DNA of 64,000 nucleotides from Heyndrickxia acidicola (lineage in GTDB: Bacteria > Bacillota > Bacilli > Bacillales > Bacillaceae_C): NCBI RefSeq assembly GCF_001636425.1, contig NZ_KV440953.1:4212001-4276000 (forward strand). The letters run 5' to 3'. The translations under genes and the position numbers were made by a program. This document shows, piece by piece, positions 1-8,040 of the stretch; the stretch's first letter is position 1; each line of letters opens with the position of its first letter. The notes under the pieces are model-generated. The model ran no database searches. It was not told the DNA's origin and saw only the letters and a list, made by a program, of their open reading frames with translations.

Positions 1-85
1 ATTTCTTCCTGATATCGTATCCTGAGGTGTAATCCATGTATGTATGATGGGAGATATCATTTAGGCAGGTAAGGAGTTGAACGGA

Positions 86-874
86 ATGGAACTAAATGAT
101 TTGGTCATCTTTAAAACGGTAGTCCAGGAAGGCTCCATAAGTAAAGCGGCAAAGGAATTGGGGTATGTCCAGCCAAATGTAACGGAGCGGATGAAAAAGC
201 TAGAACAGGAGCTGGAAACTAAGCTGCTTCTTAGAGAGAGTAGAGGGGTATCCGTACTGCCAGCCGGGGTAATTCTGTTGGAGTATACGGAGAAAATTCT
301 TCAGCTGCTGGATAATGCAAAAAAGGACATTCAAAAAAGCTGTGAACCGTATCGGATCGCCACAACCCAAACGATTTTATCCAATTATGTAAGTGACCGG
401 ATCAGTGAAAACGTTAAAGATTACCAGATTTATATGGAAAACAGTTCTCGTCTGGAACATCTGCTCAAGAAGCAGCAGGTCGATATGATTGGGACTTATA
501 CGGATTATACCGAGCCTTCTTTTCAAAAAGTATTCACTGCCTCACTCCCTATAGGGCTGCATAAAATCAAAGGAAAAGCGGCTGTTGAATACGCGAAGGA
601 ATCTTTTTTCGTCAGCCATGATGTGCTTTGTCCTTTTAGAACATACACCATCGATTTCCTGCAACGGCATCATCTCTCTAACACTCAGCTTTGTCAGGTA
701 GATTCCTATTCTCTGATGAAGGAATTTGTGGCTCTGGGAAAGGGAATAGCTATATTTCCAATCAGCAGATCTGAAACAGAAAATATAGAGGCTGAGCAAA
801 TAGACAACATCCCTGTTTATTTTTTTACAAAACGAAACGCAGAAAGAACGATCCCAAAAGAATTATTTTGCTGA
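86..874 (+). CDS. LysR-family transcriptional regulator
   Basis: This is a DNA-binding regulator of about 262 residues, slightly shorter than the usual 290-300 of LysR proteins. The N-terminal winged helix-turn-helix is clear (LNDLVIFKTVVQEGSISKAA, then a region with NVTERMKKLEQEL and LLLRESRGV). The effector-binding half is short and diverged, with weak similarity to the periplasmic-binding-like fold. ATG at 86 is chosen because AAGGAG at 71-76 lies 9 bases upstream; an in-frame TTG at 77 abuts that site and is less likely. A strong terminator follows. The target is unknown: the partner gene that LysR regulators often face would lie to the left, outside the window. Confidence 0.85.
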   Translation: MELNDLVIFKTVVQEGSISKAAKELGYVQPNVTERMKKLEQELETKLLLRESRGVSVLPAGVILLEYTEKILQLLDNAKKDIQKSCEPYRIATTQTILSNYVSDRISENVKDYQIYMENSSRLEHLLKKQQVDMIGTYTDYTEPSFQKVFTASLPIGLHKIKGKAAVEYAKESFFVSHDVLCPFRTYTIDFLQRHHLSNTQLCQVDSYSLMKEFVALGKGIAIFPISRSETENIEAEQIDNIPVYFFTKRNAERTIPKELFC

Positions 875-894
875 GTATAAATTTGCATGCCTTA

Positions 895-932
895 AAAAGC
901 CCTGACTCCATCAAAAAGGAGGCAGGGCTTTT
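895..932 (+). terminator. Rho-independent terminator after the LysR gene
   Basis: Ten-base arms AAAAGCCCTG and CAGGGCTTTT enclose an 18-base loop, with a T-rich run on the plus strand just after the LysR stop codon. Confidence 0.8.
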
Positions 933-994
933 CTCATGATTCGAAAGAGGAGTGAATAGAATAGAAGGAATGGAGAATAGGACGATGGGAGCGG

Positions 995-1270
995 ATGATG
1001 ATGGGGAATAGGGAAGAGTGGCTGGTTCGTTTATTTTGCCGGAGAATGAAAAAAATCTTTTGTCAAAATATAGTGGAAACGGATGTTTGCTGCACGTCTT
1101 CGGAAGTCTCAACAGTAATAGATTATACGATTTATACTCTTTCTTATTCGAACGATAAAGGGGAGCATTGGAGCGCTGGCTTTATCGTAAAAAAGGACAC
1201 ATGGAATATCGTTCTTGAGCTATGGAGTAAAAATGGAGAAGCCATTGCCTATGAGCTTTACGAGTCATAA
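995..1270 (+). CDS. Hypothetical small protein, possibly a remnant
   Basis: An open frame of up to 91 residues whose C-terminal half looks protein-like (SYSNDKGEHWSAGFIVKKD and LELWSKNGEAIAYELYES). The N-terminal 30 residues look less natural, and there is no good ribosome binding site at 995 or at the internal ATG at 1070. It may be a decayed gene whose 5' part was lost or frameshifted. No family was recognised. Confidence 0.3.
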   Translation: MMMGNREEWLVRLFCRRMKKIFCQNIVETDVCCTSSEVSTVIDYTIYTLSYSNDKGEHWSAGFIVKKDTWNIVLELWSKNGEAIAYELYES

Positions 1271-2043
1271 TGGGGAAGTGCTGGCAGAGTGAACGGATGA
1301 AATTGTTTCCGGGGAAATGACTTATACAAGGAACGTTACTAAATTTGCCAAAAAAATCATGACGGCAAGACCAGCAAGGAATGATATAATCACAATGAAT
1401 AAAAAAATAAGAGTTCTGGTTTAAATATACACTTTATTCGCTTGAAGTAGCGGCTACCGGTGTACCTATCATCTTTCCTATGGTATCTTTAATAGGGGAG
1501 AAAGGAAAGGGACTCTCCTTATTAAAATCATGTGCTCTATTCGTCCTTGCTGTTTTTTTGCAAAAGGCAGGAAGCATTTGTGAATAGGTTGAGCTCCGAG
1601 TTGATTCTCCATTGGTGATGCCGCTTTTGAACCTTCTGGCTGTTCATCATTATTACTTGATACTTCCATATATAGATCTATAAGTCACGTAAACCCTGAC
1701 TGCTATTTGGTAATAACGAATTTTTTGCAAGATTCAAAGCGGTATTTATATAAACTCTTTCTCCAAACGTAAAGGTAGATTTTGTCTCATGCTTATTGTA
1801 AGATGAACTTTTCCATTCTATTTTTTCATTTTCATATGGAAAATGAGATTTATCTTCCCTTTCACATGAAAAACAAACTTATGCAAGGATATAATTGAAC
1901 CTTTAACGTTGATGCAGCGTCATTTATTATGTAACACATATTTATTTGGGAAATCCAACATTTACCCTTGATATAAAAATAACCAGCTTTGTACGATCGG
2001 TATAAGCGTACATTCATTCATCAATCAATATAGGAGATAGACG
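1271..2043. other. Intergenic stretch with no convincing gene
   Basis: About 770 bases. On the minus strand near 1330-1420 one frame encodes a hydrophobic 30-residue segment ending at a stop (LFIVIISFLAGLAVMIFLAN), but without a credible start or ribosome binding site, so it looks like a gene remnant. The 1478-1669 minus frame has no ribosome binding site. The AT-rich 1890-2040 part probably carries the promoter of the RodA-like gene; no clear -35/-10 pair could be fixed. Confidence 0.5.
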
Positions 2044-3216
2044 ATGGAAAATACTTTTCTGAAAAAATTAGACCCTACCATTTTGTTTTTAATAGGGCTG
2101 TTAGGGCTTATTAGTATTGTTGCTTTGACAAGTACACAGGCACAGGGGTTATATGGTAGTTCAAATTTAGCTTTGAAGCAGGGGATCAACTTTATGGTTG
2201 GAGTGGTTCTCCTTTTGATTTTTTCCTACCTTGACATCGACCAGATTGAAGGGCTGGCATGGCCGCTTTATATCTTTGGTTTTGTGACAGTAGCAGTGAT
2301 TCCTTTTATGCCGGCTTCAATTGTTCCTCCTGTTTTAGGTGCGAAGAGATGGTTTAACATTCCTTTCCTGGGCTCTATTCAGCCCTCTGAGTTTATGAAG
2401 GTTTTTCTGCTTATCTTGAATGCCCGGCTGGCACAAAATCATAATGCGGAGAATCCTGTACGTACCGTTCAAACGGATTTAAAGCTTGTAGGAAAAATTA
2501 TGCTGGCTACAATGCCTGTTTTCCTGTTTGTCTACATTGAGCCGGATACAGGGATGCCGTTCTTATATTTAGCTGGCAGTCTGACGATTATTTTCTTATC
2601 AGGAATACAAAAGAAGGTTATTCTTCCTTTGGTTTTAATTCCTGCTTCATTAGTTGGGCTTATTGTCGTGATTTACTTCCAATCACCTACATTATTTAAT
2701 TCGTTTTTGCATATGCTGAGCCCGCATCAGCAGGCCCGTATTACTGGATGGATTTCTCCTTCCGCCAATAGTGCATCGGCTTATCAAACACAGAAATCCC
2801 TGCTTGCAGTGGGAACGGGAGAAACAATCGGAAAAGGATTGGGAGATGCGAAGTCAGCTGTGTACATACCGGAAAAAACGTCGGATTTCATTTTTTCCTC
2901 CATTGCTGAACAGGGCGGGTTCCTGGCTGCGTCAGTCGTGATCTCTCTTTACTTCATGCTGATGTACCGGGTGACCGTGATTGGCCTGAATTCGAATTCA
3001 TCCTTTGGTTCGTATTTATGTGGTGCGACCATTGTGATTTTCTCGCTTCAAATCTTCCAAAACATTGGTATGACTATTGGTTTAATGCCGGTAAAAGGGA
3101 TCTCTCTTCCGTTTCTGTCTTACGGAGGAAGCTCGATCTTCTCCAACATGATTTTAATGGGGATTTTCTTATCGATGAACAAAACCTATAGGAAATATAT
3201 GTTTGGACAGGGGTAA
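2044..3216 (+). CDS. RodA/FtsW/SpoVE-family (SEDS) peptidoglycan polymerase paralog
   Basis: A 390-residue polytopic membrane protein of the SEDS family, which polymerises lipid II into glycan strands together with a class B penicillin-binding protein. Family signatures are in order: GAKRWFNIPFLGSIQPSEFMK (residues about 100-120), YIEPDTGMPFLYL (about 162-174), the large extracellular loop containing EKTSDFIFSSIAEQGG, whose Asp corresponds to the essential Asp of RodA, and the C-terminal SYGGSS. AGGAGATAG upstream of ATG 2044 sets the start. It stands alone, with no penicillin-binding protein gene beside it, unlike spoVE or ftsW which sit in larger clusters. It resembles the accessory RodA paralogs of Bacilli; whether it serves elongation, sporulation or stress is not shown. 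Confidence 0.85.
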   Translation: MENTFLKKLDPTILFLIGLLGLISIVALTSTQAQGLYGSSNLALKQGINFMVGVVLLLIFSYLDIDQIEGLAWPLYIFGFVTVAVIPFMPASIVPPVLGAKRWFNIPFLGSIQPSEFMKVFLLILNARLAQNHNAENPVRTVQTDLKLVGKIMLATMPVFLFVYIEPDTGMPFLYLAGSLTIIFLSGIQKKVILPLVLIPASLVGLIVVIYFQSPTLFNSFLHMLSPHQQARITGWISPSANSASAYQTQKSLLAVGTGETIGKGLGDAKSAVYIPEKTSDFIFSSIAEQGGFLAASVVISLYFMLMYRVTVIGLNSNSSFGSYLCGATIVIFSLQIFQNIGMTIGLMPVKGISLPFLSYGGSSIFSNMILMGIFLSMNKTYRKYMFGQG

Positions 3217-3221
3217 TAAGA

Positions 3222-3354
3222 AAAGTGGAAGCGCCTTGCCCATCGCCGTACGGATTCCGTAGTCTCCGACTGAGATAAAGGAAACTAGATGTAGACTTAT
3301 CGCAGGGAGGAGACGTAGAAATTCGCTAGGGGATAGACGCTGGAGCTAGACAGT
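3222..3354. repeat. REP-like dispersed intergenic repeat
   Basis: A roughly 130-base element beginning AGTGGAAGCGCCTTGCCCA and ending GACGCTGGAGCTAGACAG, with short complementary ends (AGCGCC / GGCGCT-like). From memory this type of sequence recurs between genes in many Bacillaceae genomes. Only one copy was noticed in this window. Confidence 0.5.
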
Positions 3355-3363
3355 GACCATATC

Positions 3364-3403
3364 AAAAAGGGACAACGGCAGCAGCTCGCCATTGTCCCTT
3401 TTT
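3364..3403. terminator. Bidirectional terminator between convergent genes
   Basis: Arms AAAAAGGGACAA and TTGTCCCTTTTT are a perfect 12-base inverted repeat with A and T runs on both flanks. It can end both the RodA-like gene (plus) and the PgaD-like gene (minus). Confidence 0.85.
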
Positions 3404-3416
3404 CTGTATACAATTT

Positions 3417-3785
3417 TCAGCTCAACGTAACGTATTTTTCATTTTGCAGCTTTTCAACATCACTTTCCGTTAGCTGAAAAAACTCAGCGATTTCTTTGGT
3501 GGTTACAGGCTCTGGGGGCTTTCTTCTTGATAAGCCCCCGTATTTTTTCTTATTATAATGGCTCCAGTACAGCAAAGTCCCTGTACCGATGATAAGAGTG
3601 AGCAGGGTGAACAGGACAATGGCAGTGGTATTGGAAATGGTTAATGTGTAAAAAGCAAAGCTGAGCCTGCGCTGAAAGTGAGTAGCTAAATTAAAAAGGA
3701 AAACAACAAGAAATCCCCAGCCCGCTAATGTAAAAATCACTTCAATACTTTTTCTCAGCTTGCCTGCCTTTTGTTGAATGATCAA
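3417..3785 (-). CDS. PgaD-like membrane protein
   Basis: A 122-residue protein with two transmembrane segments (residues about 15-35 and 52-75) and a charged cytoplasmic tail. It lies 20 bases downstream of a PgaC-type synthase. This size, topology and position match PgaD, the small partner that activates PgaC for poly-beta-1,6-N-acetylglucosamine synthesis and in enterobacteria helps sense cyclic di-GMP. The start is TTG at 3785, with GGAGG 7 bases upstream. The assignment rests mainly on context and topology; sequence identity to PgaD is weak by eye. Confidence 0.6.
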   Translation of the reverse strand: MIIQQKAGKLRKSIEVIFTLAGWGFLVVFLFNLATHFQRRLSFAFYTLTISNTTAIVLFTLLTLIIGTGTLLYWSHYNKKKYGGLSRRKPPEPVTTKEIAEFFQLTESDVEKLQNEKYVTLS

Positions 3786-3805
3786 TCAAACTTCCTCCTT
3801 TTCTG

Positions 3806-5044
3806 TTATAACGGCAAGCCCCTGTCAGGACTATCCCAGGTCGCATATTCATTTTTGGATTTTTTAAGGATTTTCAGCGCCTTCGGCAGGGAGAACACAA
3901 CCAAAAGAGCTCCGATGTGCCAGTAAATAAGCGGATACCAAATGGTCCAGATCAAGTATTTCAATATGTTTTTCTCATAATGCCGTTCGATAAAAAGAGC
4001 CACAAAGAATTGAAAAATCGAGATGATCGAAAGGTAATAGCCAATCCATAGGAACGGGGTGGAAACGGTATGGTGCTGGATGACATTCCATATCGTCAAA
4101 ATTGAAATGATAAACCAAACGAGTGCCCACAGAATACTGAGTACCTGTTCGATATAAACGGGATATAATCTCCGCTGCCGCCAGTCCAGGAAAATACCCC
4201 AATGGCGAAGGACGACTTCAATCCCGCCCTGTGCCCAGCGAGCCCGCTGCTTCCAAAGGCCTTTGAAGGTTTCAGGTACAAGCATCCAGCAAAAGGCCTT
4301 GGGTTCGTAGCGAATGTCCCAAAATCGTCTTTGTAATTTCCAGGTGATGCCGATGTCGTCTGTGATAAGGTCTGTGTCCCACAACCCAACGTCAAGCAAC
4401 GCTTTTTTTCGAAAGACGACGAATACGCCTGACACGGTCATCACTTTTCCTACTATTCGCTGGGTTCTCTTGATGAGGCCTATGATACTGGCATATTCGG
4501 CTAATTGTATTTTTGATAATAAGGTGGAGCGGTTTCTGATTCTTGGGTTTCCGGTGACCGCACCGACTCTTTCGCTATTTTGGGGAGTAACAAAGTGAGG
4601 AATCATATAGCGTAATGCATCGGGTTCAAGAATGGCATCGCTATCAATTGCTGCAATAAATTCCCCTTTTGAAACAAGAACACCCTGTTTTAATGCATTG
4701 GCTTTTCCTTTATTCTGTTTAATATCAACAATGCGAAGCTTCGGATAGAGATCCCTGATAGATTCCATAGCGTTAAGCGTGTTGTCCTTGCTTCCATCAT
4801 TGATCACGATGATCTCATAATGAGGATAGTTAAGATTGGAAGCATAACGAACCGTTTCTGCAATGGTCTCTTCTTCGTTATACGCAGGGATTAAGATGGA
4901 GACAAACGGCAGATCTTGGGCGGGTGCTTCAGGAAGCGAATGCTTCTGTTCTTTTCTTTTAAAATAAATAAAGCTGCCAGCCACCCAGAGGATTCCCATG
5001 ACGAGAGGATAATAAAACAGAAACAGTACAAAAATATTTTCCAT
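3806..5044 (-). CDS. pgaC: Poly-beta-1,6-N-acetyl-D-glucosamine synthase (PgaC/IcaA family)
   Basis: A 412-residue membrane glycosyltransferase of family GT2 that links UDP-GlcNAc units into a biofilm polysaccharide and passes the chain through the membrane. One N-terminal transmembrane helix is followed by the catalytic domain: FVSILIPAYNEEE (about 48-60), DSDA (about 134-137), TDD (about 227-229) and QRARW (about 265-269), the Q-x-x-R-W motif of processive synthases. Three to four transmembrane helices follow. It forms an operon with the PgaD-like gene. No deacetylase (PgaB/IcaB) or IcaC gene is nearby, so the polymer may be left fully acetylated or processed by enzymes coded elsewhere. Hyaluronan- or chitin-type synthases are the alternative. 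Confidence 0.85.
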   Translation of the reverse strand: MENIFVLFLFYYPLVMGILWVAGSFIYFKRKEQKHSLPEAPAQDLPFVSILIPAYNEEETIAETVRYASNLNYPHYEIIVINDGSKDNTLNAMESIRDLYPKLRIVDIKQNKGKANALKQGVLVSKGEFIAAIDSDAILEPDALRYMIPHFVTPQNSERVGAVTGNPRIRNRSTLLSKIQLAEYASIIGLIKRTQRIVGKVMTVSGVFVVFRKKALLDVGLWDTDLITDDIGITWKLQRRFWDIRYEPKAFCWMLVPETFKGLWKQRARWAQGGIEVVLRHWGIFLDWRQRRLYPVYIEQVLSILWALVWFIISILTIWNVIQHHTVSTPFLWIGYYLSIISIFQFFVALFIERHYEKNILKYLIWTIWYPLIYWHIGALLVVFSLPKALKILKKSKNEYATWDSPDRGLPL

Positions 5045-5353
5045 TCATTCACATCCTATGTAATCTATTCCTGAAATTATATCATGTGCATTCTACTAAA
5101 CTAAAAAACTGAAAACAATAATTTTATTTTGGTAATATTGTAATAAATTTCAAATGGTAAATTCGTAGGATAACAAGACTGTGATAGATTTAGTAACAAC
5201 TGGAGAATAAGGAAGAATTTTGGATTAAAAAAAGAAATGAGGGGTGCTTGTAAAGTAGTAATATCTGAATTTTCTTAGTCAAATACATTAGAGGTGTGAC
5301 TCTCTCTCTGTAAAAAACACAAATTTTTTCCTATATTTATTAAGAAATGGCAT

Positions 5354-5379
5354 TAAAAAAATATAAAATAAGCCGATAG
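5354..5379 (+). promoter_or_regulatory. Candidate SigD (motility sigma) promoter
   Basis: TAAA at 5354-5357 and GCCGATAG at 5372-5379 are 14 bases apart, close to the SigD consensus TAAA-N15-GCCGATAT. It points into a gene-free stretch ending in a strong terminator. The region is AT-rich, so a chance match to the -35 part is possible. Confidence 0.45.
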
Positions 5380-5384
5380 TAGTA

Positions 5385-5478
5385 TAGTAGGGGGTTTTTT
5401 TGCCTATTCCGTCCTCCCTGGGAGGGACCTACCATTATCCTTTAGTAAAAAGGAGCAAATAAATGCTCCTTTTTACTT
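5385..5478 (+). ncRNA. Candidate small RNA, about 90 nt
   Basis: A SigD-like promoter just upstream, no reading frame, an internal GC-rich hairpin around 5411-5428 presenting a C-rich CCTCCC tract, and a perfect 13-base terminator stem at 5445-5476 followed by T residues together suggest a short transcript. The C-rich tract is complementary to Shine-Dalgarno sequences, as in several Firmicute regulatory RNAs. The terminator alone could instead serve the minus-strand gene at 5545-5814, so the RNA remains a candidate. Confidence 0.35.
5445..5476. terminator. Bidirectional terminator
   Basis: Perfect 13-base arms GTAAAAAGGAGCA and TGCTCCTTTTTAC with a six-base loop. It lies downstream of the minus-strand 5814-5545 gene and could also end the candidate small RNA on the plus strand. 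Confidence 0.85.
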
Positions 5479-5544
5479 AGAAGAAATCATAATCAGTTTC
5501 TACATTTTTTTACTTTAATAGAAAAGAATTTTTTCAGAAATAAA

Positions 5545-5814
5545 TCATTGTTTTCTTCTACATTCCTCTTGACCTTTTACGACCGGCTTCTGTTTTTTTT
5601 CCTCCACATATCTGCGCTCTCCGGTCCTCGAATGAACATAGACTCGTTTCAACACTTTTGAAACAGGATCAATAGATACTTCCTGCGTAGGAATGAAGTC
5701 CTCTGAAAGAGTGGCGTCATTTGTTTTATAGCGCTTGTCTTTGCGTTTGGAATAGAGCCATAAAACAGTTGATAAGCAAAGCTGGAATAAAAGATAATAC
5801 AAAAGCCATTTCAT
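5545..5814 (-). CDS. Small membrane-anchored hypothetical protein
   Basis: 89 residues: one N-terminal transmembrane segment (residues about 3-20), then a basic, hydrophilic tail rich in Lys, Arg and Glu. It begins 2 bases after the stop of the YbjQ gene, so the two are co-transcribed. No family was recognised; a membrane-linked partner of the YbjQ protein is only a guess from position. Confidence 0.65.
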   Translation of the reverse strand: MKWLLYYLLFQLCLSTVLWLYSKRKDKRYKTNDATLSEDFIPTQEVSIDPVSKVLKRVYVHSRTGERRYVEEKKQKPVVKGQEECRRKQ

Positions 5815-5816
5815 GC

Positions 5817-6140
5817 TTATTCGACCTTTTCGACAACAACGGCTGTACCATATGCCAATATTTCGCTCATGTTTTGGCCAATTTCCCCTGAATCAAATCG
5901 GAACATGACCACTGCATTAGCACCCATTGCATGGGCATTTTGTGTTAGTCGGTCCAATGCCTGTTTTCTTGCATCCTCGAGCATTTCGGTATATTCATGT
6001 ATTTCTCCGCCTCCAAGAGATCTGAATGCGGCAGTGATCTGTCCTGCAAAGCCGCGGCTTCTCACCACAAGTCCAAAACAAGCGCCTTTCACTTCCTTTA
6101 TTTCATATCCTTCAATTTGTTCTTTCGTTACCACTAACAT
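5817..6140 (-). CDS. YbjQ/UPF0145 family protein
   Basis: 107 residues, the usual length of this family, with typical features: the N-terminal ITxEQ-like strand (VVTKEQIEGYEI), GLVVRSRGFAGQITAAFRS, the helix EMLEDARKQALDRLTQNA and the ANAVVMFRF strand. The fold is a small oligomeric alpha/beta protein once called a heavy-metal-binding domain; no enzymatic role is established. It starts an operon with the downstream membrane protein. Confidence 0.85.
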   Translation of the reverse strand: MLVVTKEQIEGYEIKEVKGACFGLVVRSRGFAGQITAAFRSLGGGEIHEYTEMLEDARKQALDRLTQNAHAMGANAVVMFRFDSGEIGQNMSEILAYGTAVVVEKVE

Positions 6141-6522
6141 AAAATTCTCCCCTTTATATACATATTGGAAAATGCTGCTTGCTCTTTGTGCAGAGATTTT
6201 GGTAAGGGTTTTTATAAATTAGAATGCGAAGTCATCGCTGCATCTTTTCGTCAACTATTCCAAGGGTACCTAGGCTGAAATTTTTGTTTTACTTGCTTGT
6301 TTAGGACCAAAAAGCAACACGATTTGCGAAAAGAGTCTTGCATAAAGATGAACCAAGAAGATGTCAGCCAACTTACGTTCAAAAACAATCATCTGTATCT
6401 TTGTCCGCTCCTAAATGTAATGGATTATCCAAAAAAAACTATTTTAATAGCACTTTAGTCTTGGTATACTTAAATTGGGCAATTCAGGAAATGTTATAAA
6501 ATTATTTATTGCCAATAACTCA
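6141..6522. other. Intergenic stretch between divergent genes
   Basis: About 380 bases separating the divergent YbjQ and EAL-HDOD genes. It must hold both promoters, but no convincing promoter pair, hairpin or small gene was seen. A frame open from TTG 6475 extends the EAL-HDOD protein upstream, but this extension does not look like the family's N-terminus. Confidence 0.5.
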
Positions 6523-7755
6523 ATGAATAGTGGTGAGATTTTGGAGATATTTGTCGGCCGTCAGCCTATATTCAGCAGACAGAAAAAAGTAATAGGATAC
6601 GAGCTTCTATATCGAAATAGCGATATAAATGTGTATAATGCCATGGATGGGGATACAGCTTCTTTCGAGGTGATGAGACACAGTCTCTTAACATTTGGGC
6701 TGGGAAAGCTCACCTTTCATAAAAAAGCCTTCATTAACTTTACATATAACCTTTTGATGTCAAATTTAGCTGACTATTTGCCGAAGGAAGACATTGTCAT
6801 TGAAATCCTGGAGAGTGTCACCTGGAGTCAGGAGGTTATTAACAGATGCAAAGAATTGAAGAAAAAAGGTTTTACCATTGCGGTGGATGATGTGACTGAG
6901 GACACCTTGCCGGAAGAGCTTTTGCCTTTCATTGATATAATAAAAATTGATTTTCTTTATGCCAATGAGGAAAATAAACGCTTGCTTGCGAGGAAATATA
7001 AACCATATTCCTTACTCCTTCTAGCAGAAAAAATAGAGGATCAGCAGGAATTTGAAAAGGCTTTTTTATGGGGATTTGACTTGTTTCAAGGCTACTATTT
7101 CAGTAAACCCAGTATCATTTCTGATATTGATGTACCTACATTAGAGGGACAATATTTACATATACTGAACGAACTGAATAAAGAGGACAGCAATATCGAT
7201 CATATTGCGAGTCTCATTGAAAAGGATGTTTCCATTTCTTATAAGCTGTTACGCCTTGTCAATACTGTTGGTTTTTCAAAGGGGATAAAAATCCAGTCGA
7301 TTAAGCAGGCCATTTTATTAATGGGTCTGAAGGAACTAAGAAAATGGATTACTCTCTTAATGATGACCTCCACTGTAAAAGATGAAGTAACAAAGGAAAT
7401 TTTTCTCTTGAGTTTAATCCGGGCAAAGGTAGCAGAGAGCATTGCAAAAAAGATAGGACAAAATGCATCTGAATATTATCTGTTTGGGTTGTTCTCTGTG
7501 ATTGATGCTATTTTAAAAAAACCGATTCCGGTCATTTTACAGGAGCTGCCGCTGTCTTCTTTTATTAAAAAGGGGCTTCAGGGAGAAGAGGACGATTTGC
7601 GGCAATTGCTAAATCTCTTTCAGGATCTTGAAAGGGGAGAAAAGAACCTTGCTTACACAGGAGGCAGCTCTGCTGGTATAACAAATGATGATTTATTCTG
7701 CCTTTATGTAAAGGCCATTAAGTGGACAAATGAAGTCTCCGCCAATCTTTCATAA
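6523..7755 (+). CDS. yuxH: EAL-HDOD signalling protein (YuxH-like)
   Basis: About 410 residues. The N-terminal half is an EAL-type cyclic di-GMP phosphodiesterase-like domain starting at FVGRQPIFSRQKKVIGYELL, with several metal or substrate residues kept: E in YELLYR, N in NFTYN, E in IEILES, DD in VDDV, KID, E in AEKIED and QGYYFSKP. The loop that normally reads DDFGTG is replaced by DDVTED, so catalytic activity is uncertain, as in other EAL-HDOD proteins. The C-terminal half is an HDOD domain (about 210-400), an HD-like signalling module without obvious catalytic residues. ATG 6523 is tentative: TTG 6541 is closer to the conserved start and neither has an ideal ribosome binding site. The pgaCD-like genes 1.5 kb away make a cyclic di-GMP link plausible but unproven. 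Confidence 0.8.
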   Translation: MNSGEILEIFVGRQPIFSRQKKVIGYELLYRNSDINVYNAMDGDTASFEVMRHSLLTFGLGKLTFHKKAFINFTYNLLMSNLADYLPKEDIVIEILESVTWSQEVINRCKELKKKGFTIAVDDVTEDTLPEELLPFIDIIKIDFLYANEENKRLLARKYKPYSLLLLAEKIEDQQEFEKAFLWGFDLFQGYYFSKPSIISDIDVPTLEGQYLHILNELNKEDSNIDHIASLIEKDVSISYKLLRLVNTVGFSKGIKIQSIKQAILLMGLKELRKWITLLMMTSTVKDEVTKEIFLLSLIRAKVAESIAKKIGQNASEYYLFGLFSVIDAILKKPIPVILQELPLSSFIKKGLQGEEDDLRQLLNLFQDLERGEKNLAYTGGSSAGITNDDLFCLYVKAIKWTNEVSANLS

Positions 7756-8040
7756 TTATTCAGGAAAAATCCACTCCCATTTTAGCCTGTCTTCGCTCGC
7801 ATGGCAGGTTGTTTTATGATGAATTTTCGAAATAAAATAATATTTTAGTAATGCTTCATAAATCTGAATTTTATCCGATAAAAGTGGTGAAATAAAGTCC
7901 TTGTTCAAGACTGTGTCAGAATGGAAAAGTAGTTTGCTAAAGCATTACATGTTTTAGTGAGTTTGAAAATTCCACTCTACTCATACTTTCTGAAAGGATA
8001 ATATACATATATCAACAGAGACGAAAGGACCAAAAAAAGG

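Noticed and set aside
1478-1669. Minus-strand 63-residue frame before the RodA-like gene
   Set aside because: No ribosome binding site and no recognisable domain.
4096-4598. Frames overlapping the pgaC gene on both strands
   Set aside because: Shadows of the strong glycosyltransferase reading frame, whose motifs fix the coding frame.
7850-7890. CCGATAAA near 7877 as a SigD promoter for the first chemoreceptor
   Set aside because: The only TAAA upstream is about 12 bases away, too short for the SigD spacing, and the site lies 160 bases before the gene.
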